A DNA stretch of 64,000 nucleotides. Source: Galactobacter valiniphilus. Its GTDB lineage: Bacteria > Actinomycetota > Actinomycetes > Actinomycetales > Micrococcaceae. The stretch lies in assembly GCF_003575975.1 (NCBI RefSeq), contig NZ_QQXK01000014.1, positions 23,398 through 87,397 of the forward strand. The letters are read 5' to 3'. Numbering within the stretch: the stretch's first letter is position 1; every line of letters begins with the position of its first letter. Positions 27,015 to 35,946 of the stretch are shown here, one piece after another. The position numbers and the translations under genes are program-made. Under the pieces are notes generated by a model, which made no database searches, had not been told where the DNA came from, and was given only the letters and a program-made list of their open reading frames with translations.

Positions 27015-28113
27015 GGCGCCGCCCGCCTCCCGCCTCGCCGCCGTCGTCTCGGCGCCGCGCTGCCGGCTCGCCGTCCAGGCCGGGCGTGGGTGGGGCGGCG
27101 AGCGGGCCGGCAAAGAGCCCGGTGGAGAAGGCGAGGAAGACGTGGGGCTGCACGACGCCGCGCGCCACGAGATCGCTCACGCGGGCGTAGGCGCCGCGGG
27201 CGTCGCGCTCCGCGACGATCGCGCGGGCGAGCGCCTCCCCCGCGCCGGGCAGCGCGGCGAGCTGGGCCACGCTCGCGGCATTGAGATCCAACTGAGGGCC
27301 GCCGATGACGGGGACCGCTCCGGTGTCCGCGGGGGCGGCGGGGGCCGGCGCGGGGCTTCCCTGGTGGGCCGATCCCCGGTGGGCACCGGGCACCCGGGCC
27401 GGCTGCTGGGATCCCGGGTACGGAGCGGATTCCCACGCGGTGGGCGTGGCCCGGCTCGACTGGCCGGGCTGGCCGGGCTGGCCGAACTGTCCGAACGGCG
27501 CTGGCTGCCCCGAAACCGGGGCCCCCGCTCCGCCCGCGTGGCGCCCCGGGGGGTTCTGCCCGGACCGGCCCCAGGCGGCGTTCCCCGCCGGCTGCCCAGC
27601 GGGGTAGCTCGCCGCAGCGCCGCCCAGGTAGCCACTCTGGCCGCCTGCCTGGTCCGGGGCCCAGGCCACCGGTGCGCCCTCGGGCACGTGGCCCACACCC
27701 GGGCTGCTGGTCCACGGCGAGGGCGCGAAGCCGGCGGGTGCGGCGGTCCAGCCGCCCCCGCCCCTCGCGAGCTGGTCCTGCCACAGCCAGCGAAGCCACG
27801 AGACGTTCATGGTGAACGCGGCCACGGGGACGCCGAGCAAGATGATCCCCAAGATCGTGCTGCCGAGCGTGTCCAGGACGGAGTTGTCCGGGTCGGCGTT
27901 ACTGAGGGCGACAAGCACGATGACAGCCACGTCGAGGGCCGTCACGACCACTGCCGCGATGTACCAGAGCGCGCTGGTGCGCCGCCGGATGGCCACCATC
28001 CAGAAGCCGATGAACCACAAGAGGCCGAGGCTCAGGAAGCCGGTGAGCATCCAGAGGCTGTTGACGATCCGCCACCCCGCCGTGGGGCGCGGGCCGTAGG
28101 GGGCATAGCTCAC
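27004..28113 (-). CDS. Membrane protein with Pro/Gly/Gln-rich linker and C-terminal helix-hairpin-helix (ComEA-like) domain
   Basis: 369 aa. About four membrane helices occupy residues 15-115, then a long disordered PGQPGQ-type linker (about 125-280), then a helix-hairpin-helix domain (about 285-345: LDLNAASVAQLAALPGAG, ALARAIVAERDARGAYARVSDL). HhH domains of this type bind DNA non-specifically or act as protein docking modules. The GTG at 28113 overlaps the DUF2997 stop (GTGA). The combination suggests a membrane anchor for the operon's machinery. Confidence 0.78.
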   Translation of the reverse strand: MSYAPYGPRPTAGWRIVNSLWMLTGFLSLGLLWFIGFWMVAIRRRTSALWYIAAVVVTALDVAVIVLVALSNADPDNSVLDTLGSTILGIILLGVPVAAFTMNVSWLRWLWQDQLARGGGGWTAAPAGFAPSPWTSSPGVGHVPEGAPVAWAPDQAGGQSGYLGGAAASYPAGQPAGNAAWGRSGQNPPGRHAGGAGAPVSGQPAPFGQFGQPGQPGQSSRATPTAWESAPYPGSQQPARVPGAHRGSAHQGSPAPAPAAPADTGAVPVIGGPQLDLNAASVAQLAALPGAGEALARAIVAERDARGAYARVSDLVARGVVQPHVFLAFSTGLFAGPLAAPPTPGLDGEPAARRRDDGGEAGGGRRLEF

Positions 28114-28328
28114 GCCTGCCCCTCGAGGCGCTGCCGCGCGGCCGCCTCGTCCTGCACCGTCTCGGGCAGGAGCGCGAACTCCGGCGTGGGCTTGGAGGCC
28201 TCGACCTCGGCGTGCAGGAGCGCCTTGAGCTGCTCGAGCGCCTCGAGGCAATCGGGTCCGGGCGTGCCGGAGGCCTCCGCCGCGATGGTCCCGTCCGGGC
28301 GGATGCTGACGCTGAGGCGGCGGGTCAC
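28110..28328 (-). CDS. DUF2997 family small protein
   Basis: 72 aa. The N-terminus RRLSVSIRPDGTIAAEASG with GPDCLEALEQLKALL matches DUF2997, small proteins usually encoded beside DUF1257 genes. Function unknown. GTG start overlapping the DUF1257 stop and stop overlapping the next GTG, so translation of three genes is probably coupled. Confidence 0.8.
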   Translation of the reverse strand: MTRRLSVSIRPDGTIAAEASGTPGPDCLEALEQLKALLHAEVEASKPTPEFALLPETVQDEAAARQRLEGQA

Positions 28329-28762
28329 GCGATCTCCTCGAAGACGTAGTTGATGGTTCCCTGCTCGGTGCGCTCCTCGATGAGCGTGAAGCCGAGCTCG
28401 GCGGCCTGGGCCTTGGCGAGCTCGGCCGTGCGGGCCTGGGCCAGGCGCCCGGCGGCGGCCTCGACGTCTGCCGCCGCCCGGGCCGAGGCCTCCTGCGGCG
28501 CCCCGAGCAGCACGCCGGCAAAGACCTGCCCCACGCGCTCGAAGCGGATGACGCCAGTGGCGGTCGTGGCCGTCACGAGGTGCTCCTCCACCGCAACGTT
28601 GGTGGCGCCGAGGCTTTCGAGGGCGGCGGCGACGAGCTGCGGGTCGGAGACGCGGATGGGCGTCAACTCGGTCCGGCCCTGCTCCTCGAGCTTGGTCGCG
28701 GCCGAGGTGACGGCGCCGATCAGCGCCATGCCGAGGGGGATGAGGAGTGCTCCGATGCTCAT
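28325..28762 (-). CDS. DUF1257 (Ycf35-like) protein
   Basis: 145 aa. A short hydrophobic N-terminus (SIGALLIPLGMALIGAV) is followed by the DUF1257-type region TELTPIRVSDPQLVAAALESLGA and the C-terminal FTLIEERTEQGTINYVFEE. Ycf35 homologues are known mainly from cyanobacteria and plastids, with unclear function. The ATG at 28762 follows aagga at a spacing of 8. It starts 46 bp after the AAA ATPase stop. Confidence 0.75.
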   Translation of the reverse strand: MSIGALLIPLGMALIGAVTSAATKLEEQGRTELTPIRVSDPQLVAAALESLGATNVAVEEHLVTATTATGVIRFERVGQVFAGVLLGAPQEASARAAADVEAAAGRLAQARTAELAKAQAAELGFTLIEERTEQGTINYVFEEIA

Positions 28763-28808
28763 CTGCTTGTTCCTTGTTCGTGTGGAGTGCCGGTCGGTGC
28801 CGGCGGGG

Positions 28809-30449
28809 CTAAAAGTCGATGGTGCGGCCGCCGCGCCAAGAGCCGATGTCGCCCTCGGGGGCCTTGCCCTCCGGGGTGACCTCGGCATACTCCTCGCGGG
28901 CCGCCTTGGCGGTCGCCGCCACGGCGCGGGTCTGCGCCCACTGGCGGGTCGCAGCGATCTGCTCGGCCTGCGTCACCGAGAGCGGCACCGTATTGCGCAC
29001 GGCCGTGAGCAGGTCCTCCATGCTCAGGGGTCGCCTGGCCTCGAAGGCGTCGAAGCAACCGGCCACGGCCGCCTGCGCGATCTCCGCGCCGGAGAAGCCC
29101 TCCGTCGCCTCGGCGAGCTGCACCGCGGCGGGCTCGATCTCGATCCCACCCGCCGCCGAGGGGCCCTTCGTGAGGCGCTGGGTCAGGTGCAGGCGCCAGA
29201 TGTCCTCGCGCTCGGCGCGCGTGGGCAGGTCGACAAAGAAGATCTCGTCGAAGCGGCCCTTGCGCAGGAACTCGGGCGGCAGCGCGTCGATCGCGTTGGC
29301 CGTGGCGATGACGAAGACGGGGCTGTCCTTCTCCTGCATCCAGGTCAGGAAGGTGCCGAGCACGCGCCGGCTCGTGCCGGCGTCGCCGCCCTGGCCCGTG
29401 CCGAAGCCCTTCTCGATCTCATCGATCCACAGCACGGCGGGCGCCACGGCCTCGGCGAGCGAGAGCGCGCGGCGCATGTTCTCCTCGCTGAATCCCACGA
29501 GGCCCGCGAACACGCGGCCCACGTCGAGGCGCAGGAGCGGCAACCCCCACTGCGCGGAGACGCACGTGGCGGTCAGCGACTTTCCACAGCCGGGCACGCC
29601 CGTGATGAGCAGGCCCTTGGGCGCCGGGATGCCCCACTTGGCGGCGTCCGCCGACCAGGCGTGGCCGCGCTGGGTCAGCCAGGTCTTGAGGTTTCCCAGC
29701 CCGCCGACGTCGTCCAGCGAGCCGGCCGGCGGGATGAACTCGAGGAGCCCCGCCTTACGGATGGTCTGGCGCTTCTCCTCCAGGACCATGGTGATGTCGC
29801 CGGCATCGAGCATGCGGTCGGCCACGAGGGCGCGCGCGAAGGCGTTGTCGGCCTCCCACAGCGTGAGGCCCTGGGCCGCCTGGATGAGCCGGCGGCGGTC
29901 GTCCTCACTCAGGTTGTCGGTGATGGCGTCCCGGTTGACGCTCACGATGCTTTCAAGCACCGCGCCGATCTCCTCCTCCGTGGGCAGCGGGAGGTCCACA
30001 ACGGTCACGGCCTTCTCCAGGTCCGGCGGCAGGGCCAGCGTGGGCGAGACGATGATGAGCGTGTGCGGGATGGGGCCGTTCTTGAACTGCATGGCGGTGT
30101 CGAGGATCGCGCGGATGAGCACCGGCTCGGCGCGTGAGCCGCCGGCCCCGAGCTGATGGTGCAGGTCCTGGAAGATGAAGACCGTGGGCTCGGTGACGTT
30201 GGCGGCGTCGGCGAGCGCCTGCTCGGGCGCCACACGGCGCCCGGCGCCCCCGCCGGGGGCGTGCAGGCCGCGGGTGAGCGAGTAGAGCTGCAGGCCGCGG
30301 CCGCGGGGAACCATGCCGTGCGTGAGCAGCTCGGAGACGGCCGCGATGACGCGGTCCGCCTCCTGGGTCTGCACCAGCAGCACGGGGTGCCGCGCCCGGA
30401 TCAGCTCCGTGAGCGTGTTCTGGAACGGGCTGGGCCCCGTTGCCGCCAT
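28809..30449 (-). CDS. Ycf46-type AAA ATPase
   Basis: 546 aa. The N-terminal ~240 residues form the Ycf46-type degenerate AAA region ([20 protein letters not shown]). The active AAA domain follows with Walker A GVPGCGKS (284-291), Walker B VLWIDEIE (339-346), sensor FVIATAN (379-385) and RKGRFDE (397-403). Ycf46 proteins are found in cyanobacteria, plastids and scattered bacteria. As first gene of the operon with DUF1257, DUF2997, an HhH membrane protein and a 4Fe-4S activase it is likely the motor of a remodelling complex. The ATG follows ggggaa; the promoter lies in the 132 bp shared with the divergent gene. Confidence 0.88.
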   Translation of the reverse strand: MAATGPSPFQNTLTELIRARHPVLLVQTQEADRVIAAVSELLTHGMVPRGRGLQLYSLTRGLHAPGGGAGRRVAPEQALADAANVTEPTVFIFQDLHHQLGAGGSRAEPVLIRAILDTAMQFKNGPIPHTLIIVSPTLALPPDLEKAVTVVDLPLPTEEEIGAVLESIVSVNRDAITDNLSEDDRRRLIQAAQGLTLWEADNAFARALVADRMLDAGDITMVLEEKRQTIRKAGLLEFIPPAGSLDDVGGLGNLKTWLTQRGHAWSADAAKWGIPAPKGLLITGVPGCGKSLTATCVSAQWGLPLLRLDVGRVFAGLVGFSEENMRRALSLAEAVAPAVLWIDEIEKGFGTGQGGDAGTSRRVLGTFLTWMQEKDSPVFVIATANAIDALPPEFLRKGRFDEIFFVDLPTRAEREDIWRLHLTQRLTKGPSAAGGIEIEPAAVQLAEATEGFSGAEIAQAAVAGCFDAFEARRPLSMEDLLTAVRNTVPLSVTQAEQIAATRQWAQTRAVAATAKAAREEYAEVTPEGKAPEGDIGSWRGGRTIDF

Positions 30450-30581
30450 CTCTTCCCCCTACAGACGCCGATGTGACTGAGATCATCGTGCCATGACATG
30501 ACCCCGCCCGAACCTGACATGCTTAGTCATTGCGCCCGGTCGCCGGGCGTCGCCCGCCGACTCCACCCACCAAGGACGCAC

Positions 30582-31601
30582 GTGCTCAACGAGGTCGCCG
30601 CCGCCAGCGAGGCCGGCCTGCGCGCGCTCGGATTCAGGATCGGGGAGCGTGTCGGGGACTCGTGGGCGCTCATCCTGCCCAACGCCCGCCCGGCCCGCCG
30701 CACGCTGCGCGGGGACCGCGGGCGCATCACGCTCTCCGAGGCTCGCAAGCGCGGGGACGTCGGCGGGGCGGAGCGCGTCCTGCTCGTCGCGCCGTCCGCC
30801 TCCCCCGGTGTGCTGGACGCCGCGCGCCTGGGCCGCTGGGACCTCCTGTTGTGGGAGGCGCCGCTCGCGCTCATCAACGGCGTGGCCTACGAGGCGATCG
30901 GCACGGGCGTCCCGAGCGACGCCCCGCGCCGCCGCGACCGCCTGGGCCAACCCGCGCCCCTCACGCAACCGGCCCCGCTGCCGGCCGGGCTCCTGGAGCG
31001 GCTCCCCGCCGCCGAGGCGCTCCCCTCCCACACCGGCGGGCGCCCGGCCTGGACGCGCTGGGCCGTGGCGCGCCTGCTCCTGCTGCGCGGCGGCGCCCCC
31101 GTGGGGCACCTCTCCGATGTCCTCGGTGTCTCGCGCCAAGCCGTGAGCCGCGCCCTGACGCAATGGGGCGCCTTGGTGCGCCGCGACGGCTCCGGCGTGT
31201 GGACGGCGCACGACGACGCCGCCCTCCTGGGCGCGTGGCTCGCCGCGTATCCGGGGCCGGGCGGGCGTAGCGAGGGCTGGTGGCACCCCTTGCCTCCCCT
31301 GGGGCAGGCACGCGCCGCGGCGCTGCTGGCCCAGCGGGCCGGGGCCTCGGCCCTGCTGAGCGGTTCCGTGGCGCGGCAGGTGCACACGCCGGGGCTCGAG
31401 GCGGGCCGGGTCGAGGTGCTCTTGCGCACGCCAGTGGACCTGCGGGCGGCCGGCTTCGAGGCGGTGCCGGTGGAGCGCGCGAGCCTCCTCACGCGGGTGC
31501 CGCGGGACCCCACGGTGTGGGCCACGGCGGTGCCGGCGAGCGTGGCGGGGCAGCCCGTGGTGGTGGCGGATCGGCTCCTCGCCGACGGCAATTTTTCCTA
31601 A
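30582..31601 (+). CDS. Predicted DNA-binding protein with central helix-turn-helix
   Basis: 339 aa from the GTG at 30582, seven bases after aagga; start codons further upstream (30498, 30519) lack such a site. A helix-turn-helix is visible at about residues 175-200 (VGHLSDVLGVSRQAVSRALTQWG). The flanking N- and C-terminal regions are not recognised; the layout recalls winged-helix proteins such as AbiEi-like antitoxins, but this is only a resemblance. It is divergent from the AAA operon and may regulate it. Confidence 0.65.
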   Translation: MLNEVAAASEAGLRALGFRIGERVGDSWALILPNARPARRTLRGDRGRITLSEARKRGDVGGAERVLLVAPSASPGVLDAARLGRWDLLLWEAPLALINGVAYEAIGTGVPSDAPRRRDRLGQPAPLTQPAPLPAGLLERLPAAEALPSHTGGRPAWTRWAVARLLLLRGGAPVGHLSDVLGVSRQAVSRALTQWGALVRRDGSGVWTAHDDAALLGAWLAAYPGPGGRSEGWWHPLPPLGQARAAALLAQRAGASALLSGSVARQVHTPGLEAGRVEVLLRTPVDLRAAGFEAVPVERASLLTRVPRDPTVWATAVPASVAGQPVVVADRLLADGNFS

Positions 31602-31709
31602 TGGTGGAAATCCGACTTCACTAAGCGATACTCTGGGCGTGACGCGCGCCACGGTGCGCCCCTCCGCGTCCGCAGCCAGCGCGCGGACCACGAGCTGTAA
31701 GGAGTCATG

Positions 31710-32195
31710 ATGACGCAGACCCTCCCCCGCCTCGCCGCGGGCAATCTGGCCCCGGACTTCACGATCGTCGACGCCGACGGGGACGCGATCGGCCTGGACG
31801 AGGCCGTGAGCTCCGCCAGCGCCGGCGTGGTCGTGTACTTCTACCCCAAGGCCTCCACGCCGGGCTGCACCACCGAGGCCTGCGACTTCCGCGACAACCT
31901 CGCCTCGCTCCAGGGCGCCGGCTACACCGTCCTGGGCGTCTCCCCCGACCTGCCCGAGGCCCTGCGCGCCTTCCGCGACGAGCAGCACCTGAGCTACTCC
32001 CTGCTCTCCGACCCCGACTTCGCGGTCTCCCGCGCCTACGGCGCCTACGGCTCCCGCGTGGTGGGCGAGCAGACCTTCACCGGCACCCAGCGCTCCACCT
32101 TTGTGGTGGGCAAGGACGGCCGCCTCGCCTACGCCGAGTACGACGTTGACCCCAACGGCCACGTCCTGCGCCTGCGCGAGGCCCTCGGCCTCTGA
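31710..32195 (+). CDS. bcp: Thioredoxin-dependent peroxiredoxin (Bcp/PrxQ)
   Basis: 161 aa. The peroxiredoxin motif YFYPKASTPGCTTEACDF contains the peroxidatic Cys and, five residues on, the resolving Cys of the PrxQ type. The C-terminus has STFVVGKDGRLAYAEYDV. It reduces hydroperoxides with thioredoxin. Two ATGs are in tandem at 31707 and 31710; aaggag is 2 nt from the first and 5 nt from the second, so 31710 is preferred. It is followed by a strong terminator. Confidence 0.93.
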   Translation: MTQTLPRLAAGNLAPDFTIVDADGDAIGLDEAVSSASAGVVVYFYPKASTPGCTTEACDFRDNLASLQGAGYTVLGVSPDLPEALRAFRDEQHLSYSLLSDPDFAVSRAYGAYGSRVVGEQTFTGTQRSTFVVGKDGRLAYAEYDVDPNGHVLRLREALGL

Positions 32196-32209
32196 GGCCT
32201 TCACCCTGC

Positions 32210-32259
32210 ACGACGGCGGCCGGGAACCTTTCGCGCGAAAGGTTCCCGGCCGCCGTCGT
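32210..32259. terminator. 50-bp perfect palindrome after bcp
   Basis: Every base from 32210 to 32259 pairs with its mirror (25-bp arms meeting at 32234/32235; ends acgacggcgg and ccgccgtcgt). Transcribed from either strand it would form an uninterrupted stem. It lies 15 bp after the bcp stop and shares its ends with the dispersed palindromic elements. Confidence 0.75.
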
Positions 32260-32351
32260 TCACTGCCGTTTCCGAATCGTTGCCATGCTCAGGGCTAAAT
32301 CCACCGTTCCGTCATGGCCATTCATCGACGCACGGCCCTAGCATTTTCCGC

Positions 32352-32810
32352 ATGCAACAGCAGTTCGCGGACGGCTCCCCCCTCGCCCGCACGGCCTCCC
32401 CCTGGCTCACGCTCGGCCGATGGTCTCGTGTGGCGGGCCTGGCCTGCCTCCCCTTCGCCGCCGGGCTCGCGGCCGGGGTGATCGGTCCCTCGACCCTCAC
32501 CTCCTCGCTCTCGCCCGTGACGGCCTGCGCCATCCTGCTGCTCGGGGTGCCGCTCTGGTTCCTCATCGCCGAGGCCCTCGCCGCCGTGCTGCGCCCGCTC
32601 ATCAAGGCCCGGCGGCCCTTCGTGGCCGTGGACGCGGCGTGCGGCATCGGCCTGCTGTTTGTCCTGTTTTCGCTGCTGATCACCCCGTGGTGGGGCGCCG
32701 CCGTGTCGGCGCTCGTGGCCGCGGCCGTGTGGTGGCTCGTGGCCGTGCGCACGCACGAGGCCTTCCGGGCCGCCGTCGAACACCGGCCGATCCGGCACCG
32801 GGCCGACTGA
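32352..32810 (+). CDS. Small integral membrane protein
   Basis: 152 aa with four predicted helices (about 27-47, 55-78, 95-113, 116-133) and an Arg/His-rich C-terminal tail. No family recognised. There is no ribosome binding site; tagcat ends 7 nt before the ATG, so the transcript is probably leaderless. Confidence 0.7.
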   Translation: MQQQFADGSPLARTASPWLTLGRWSRVAGLACLPFAAGLAAGVIGPSTLTSSLSPVTACAILLLGVPLWFLIAEALAAVLRPLIKARRPFVAVDAACGIGLLFVLFSLLITPWWGAAVSALVAAAVWWLVAVRTHEAFRAAVEHRPIRHRAD

Positions 32811-32823
32811 GCGCGGCACGCCC

Positions 32824-33657
32824 TCAGGCGGTTCCGCCCCGGCGCCACACGAACGGCGTCGTCTCGGTGACCTTGATGAGGCCGGCCCGCTCGAGGATGG
32901 GCCGCGAGTCCTCCGTCGAATCGGAGTGAATGAGGCGCACGCCGAGCCCCGCCACCGACGCGGCGCGCGCGGACGTCAGCGCCCGATAGATGCCGCGCCC
33001 GCGGTACTCAGGCAGCGTGGCTCCGCCCCACACGCCGGCGAACGGCGTGCCGGCGACGGGCTCGATGCGCCCGGCGCTCACGACCCGACCGTCGGCGATC
33101 GCGGACCACAGCGTCACGGGCTCGCCGGCGGCGCGACGGCGCAGCAGCTCGGGGACGATCCGCTGCGCGAAGGTGGAGCCGAAGACCTCGTCCTCCATGC
33201 GCGCGGCGGCCCACATGGCCTCCTCCGTGAGGGCGGGGGCGATGGTGATCCCCTCGGGCGCGGGGGTGCCGACCAGCCCCTCGAGGGGGCCGATCATGAC
33301 GGACTCGGGCTCCTCCGGCTCGAAGCCGGCGGCGGCGAGCGCCTCGGAGAGGCCCTCCGCGCGGTCGTGGGCGCGGGTCTTGACCTCCACCTCGGAGAGT
33401 TCGGGGCGGGCGTCGCGCCAGGCGACGATGCGGCGGACGACCTCGTCCACGCGGGCGCGGTCCGCCGGTGTGTCGGGGTGCTCAGGGTCCACACCGAGGC
33501 CCGCGTAGCTCACGAAGCCGGTCTGCTCCTCACCGGGGGTGCCGTAGACGCCCAGGTACAGGGGACCGAGCCGGTCCACGCTCGCGGTGCCGGCCATCTC
33601 GACCCCGGCGCGGAGGTGGCGGTCGTACTCGGCAAGGAGTTGAGACTTGTCAATCAC
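32824..33657 (-). CDS. GNAT family N-acetyltransferase
   Basis: 277 aa. Motif A of the GNAT fold is LPEYRGRGIYRALTSARAASVAG near residues 215-237, preceded by a WSAIADGRVVSAGRIEPVAG strand pair. The N-terminal half is a divergent, probably catalytically silent GNAT-like region. tacact ends 7 nt before the GTG start (leaderless pattern). The substrate is unknown. Confidence 0.82.
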   Translation of the reverse strand: MIDKSQLLAEYDRHLRAGVEMAGTASVDRLGPLYLGVYGTPGEEQTGFVSYAGLGVDPEHPDTPADRARVDEVVRRIVAWRDARPELSEVEVKTRAHDRAEGLSEALAAAGFEPEEPESVMIGPLEGLVGTPAPEGITIAPALTEEAMWAAARMEDEVFGSTFAQRIVPELLRRRAAGEPVTLWSAIADGRVVSAGRIEPVAGTPFAGVWGGATLPEYRGRGIYRALTSARAASVAGLGVRLIHSDSTEDSRPILERAGLIKVTETTPFVWRRGGTA

Positions 33658-33722
33658 TTGACCGAGTGTAGGTCGTCCCGGCTCGGCGGGCCAGGCCCGC
33701 GGCGCCGGGACCGACGGGGTGC

Positions 33723-34181
33723 TCAGTACCCGGTCGGCGCCCCGTAGCCCGACTGGCCGTACGCCTGCTGGCCGGGCTGGCCGTAGCCGGGGCCGCCGAA
33801 GCCAAAGAAGCGCTGCTCAGGGACGCTCGGCTGGGCGCACTGCACGATCAGGACGATCCAGCCCACGATCGGGAAGAGCATCCAGAAGATGTTGGCCCAG
33901 TGGCGGCCGGAGTCGCGCAGGCGGCGCACCGTCACGGCGAGCGAGGGCAGCAGGGTCGCGAGGGCCCAGAGGTTGCTGACAGTGTCGGCCGGCGTGCGCC
34001 ACGTGACGAGGCCGAGCCCGTCGTCCGTCGGGACGAAGGTGCTGCCGGGCAGCACGATGTCGATGGCGATGCTCACCAGGAACAGGAAGAGCGCAAACCA
34101 CCAGAACTCGGGGCGCCTGGCACGGCCGCCGAACTCGGCGTACTTGGTGAAACACGTCTTGATGGCGGTCAGGAAATCCAT
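33723..34181 (-). CDS. DUF805 family membrane protein
   Basis: 152 aa. DUF805 pattern: FTKYAEFGGRARRPEFWWFALF, VTVRRLRDSGRHWANIFW and four helices, followed by a Gly/Tyr/Gln-rich tail (FGFGGPGYGQPGQQAYGQ). In most relatives this low-complexity stretch is N-terminal; here it is C-terminal. The ATG at 34181 follows cgagg. It is an intact paralogue of the broken gene at 6141-6837. Confidence 0.85.
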   Translation of the reverse strand: MDFLTAIKTCFTKYAEFGGRARRPEFWWFALFLFLVSIAIDIVLPGSTFVPTDDGLGLVTWRTPADTVSNLWALATLLPSLAVTVRRLRDSGRHWANIFWMLFPIVGWIVLIVQCAQPSVPEQRFFGFGGPGYGQPGQQAYGQSGYGAPTGY

Positions 34182-34381
34182 GGCCTCGGTCCTCGAAGGT
34201 GGGCGCCGCGACACGGCGACAGCCCGAGTGATGGGCCGGCGGCGCGGATGCGCTGCCGGCCCCTCTAGCCTGGCATCCCCGCATACCGCGCGCCATGCAA
34301 CCACGGGATGAGTCGGGGGCGGGTCGTCCCCTGCCACGGCGTGAGGGCGCCCCGGCAGCGACCGGCGGGCTAGCCGCCCAG

Positions 34382-35890
34382 CTACCCCTGGCGCCGCGCC
34401 GCCTTCACGAGCGCCACGACGCCCAACGCGCAGGCCAGGAAACCGACGGCGAGGATGCCCCAGCCCAGCGGGCCCATGTTCACGGCCGTCACCGTCACCA
34501 CCACGGGAGCGATCATATTGGAGAGCGCGAAGCCCGTGCCGAAGACGCCCTGATAGGCGCCCATCTGCTCCGGCGGGGCGAGCTCGTAGCTCATGGCCCA
34601 GCCGGCGGCCGAGGAGAGCACCTCGGCGAGGGAGTGGGCAATCGCCGCCGCCACGAGGACGACGAGCGCGAGCCAGAGCGGCAGGAATCCGCCCCAGGCC
34701 CACAGCCCGCACGCCGCCGCCATGAGCCAGCCGGCCCTGGCCATGGCGCGGGCCGCCCCCGGGAGGTCCCCCGCGCCGCGGCTGAGCCGCACCGAGAGCG
34801 AGGCGACGACCGCCGTGTTGATGATGAGCAGGACCGAGACGGCGGCGCTCGGCGCCTCGGTGTGGTTGACCACCCACAGCGGGACGGCCACACCAAAGAG
34901 CCCGAACTGGATGGAAAAGGCGCCGTTGAGCAGGGTCAGGAGCAGGTAGCGGGCGTCCCGGTAGGGCGAGCGCGGGCGCCGCGCCGCGGCCTTCGCGGAC
35001 GACGACGCGGCGGTCGGGTCCGCGGCGGCCGGCACCGGTCGGGGCGCGGCCGGAGCGGTCAAGGCGGCCGGGTCGGCCTGGGCAGCCTGGGCAGCCGAGG
35101 TTGTCTGGGCAGCCGACGCCGAGTCGGCACCCGGTGCCCCCGCCTCGCCGCCCGCTGAACCGTCCTCCGCGCGGACGGCGACGTCTCCGGCGGAAGGCGA
35201 CCCGGCGCCGTCGGGCACCCCGCCTCCCTCTCCGGCCGCGACCGGTTCCGGCGCGGCGCGCCGGTCCACGCGCTCCGGCTCGAGGCCGCGCAGCGAGAAG
35301 GCCCCGGCCACGAGGAGCAGGCCGGAGAGCACCATGGTGAGGCGGTACGCCCCGCCCGTGCCGATCGCGAGTGGGATCGCGGCGATCGCCGTGCCGATCC
35401 CGATGCCCACGTTGGTCACGGTGTACATGCCGGCGCGGATGCGCACGCGGTCATCGCCCGTGAAGGCGCGGCCGATCGCGGCGGAGCGGACGGAAGAGCC
35501 GAATTGCTGCGCCGCCATGGTGATGGAGGCGATGAGCAGGAGCATCCAGTAGCCGGAGATGAGCGTGTAGGCGCACAGGCCCAGTCCCTGAATCGCCGCT
35601 GACACGATGAGCATGGTGCGGGAGCTGAGGCGGTCGGCCAGGTGGCCACCGAGCAGCGAGAACACCACCCCCACGCCGCCCGCGATGGTCAGGGCCAGGC
35701 CGACCTGCAGGGCGTCGAAGCCCAGGATGAGCGTGAGGTAGAGCGCCGTGAGCGTGAAGAACACGCCGCGGCCCAGGGTGTTGAGGGCGTTGGCGATGAG
35801 CAGCGTGCGCAGCGTGATGTCGGTGCGCCAGAGCTGGGTGAGCGGCGCGGGGGTCGCCTCGTCCGACGCGGTGGGGGCGGGGGATGTCAT
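34382..35890 (-). CDS. MFS transporter with long low-complexity central loop
   Basis: 502 aa. Twelve helices in two halves; motif A is seen as LGGHLADRLSSRTML in the first half. The loop between helices 6 and 7 (about residues 205-305) is an unusually long Ala/Gly/Pro/Ser-rich segment. It is divergent from an ArsR-type regulator at 35947. A 10-bp palindrome, tgtcatgaca, covers its start codon (35885-35894) and could be the regulator's operator. Confidence 0.88.
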   Translation of the reverse strand: MTSPAPTASDEATPAPLTQLWRTDITLRTLLIANALNTLGRGVFFTLTALYLTLILGFDALQVGLALTIAGGVGVVFSLLGGHLADRLSSRTMLIVSAAIQGLGLCAYTLISGYWMLLLIASITMAAQQFGSSVRSAAIGRAFTGDDRVRIRAGMYTVTNVGIGIGTAIAAIPLAIGTGGAYRLTMVLSGLLLVAGAFSLRGLEPERVDRRAAPEPVAAGEGGGVPDGAGSPSAGDVAVRAEDGSAGGEAGAPGADSASAAQTTSAAQAAQADPAALTAPAAPRPVPAAADPTAASSSAKAAARRPRSPYRDARYLLLTLLNGAFSIQFGLFGVAVPLWVVNHTEAPSAAVSVLLIINTAVVASLSVRLSRGAGDLPGAARAMARAGWLMAAACGLWAWGGFLPLWLALVVLVAAAIAHSLAEVLSSAAGWAMSYELAPPEQMGAYQGVFGTGFALSNMIAPVVVTVTAVNMGPLGWGILAVGFLACALGVVALVKAARRQG

Positions 35891-35946
35891 GACACCTTTG
35901 TCCCATTGGGCGGGTGCCGGCGAACAGAGATGTAGCGTATTGCTTC

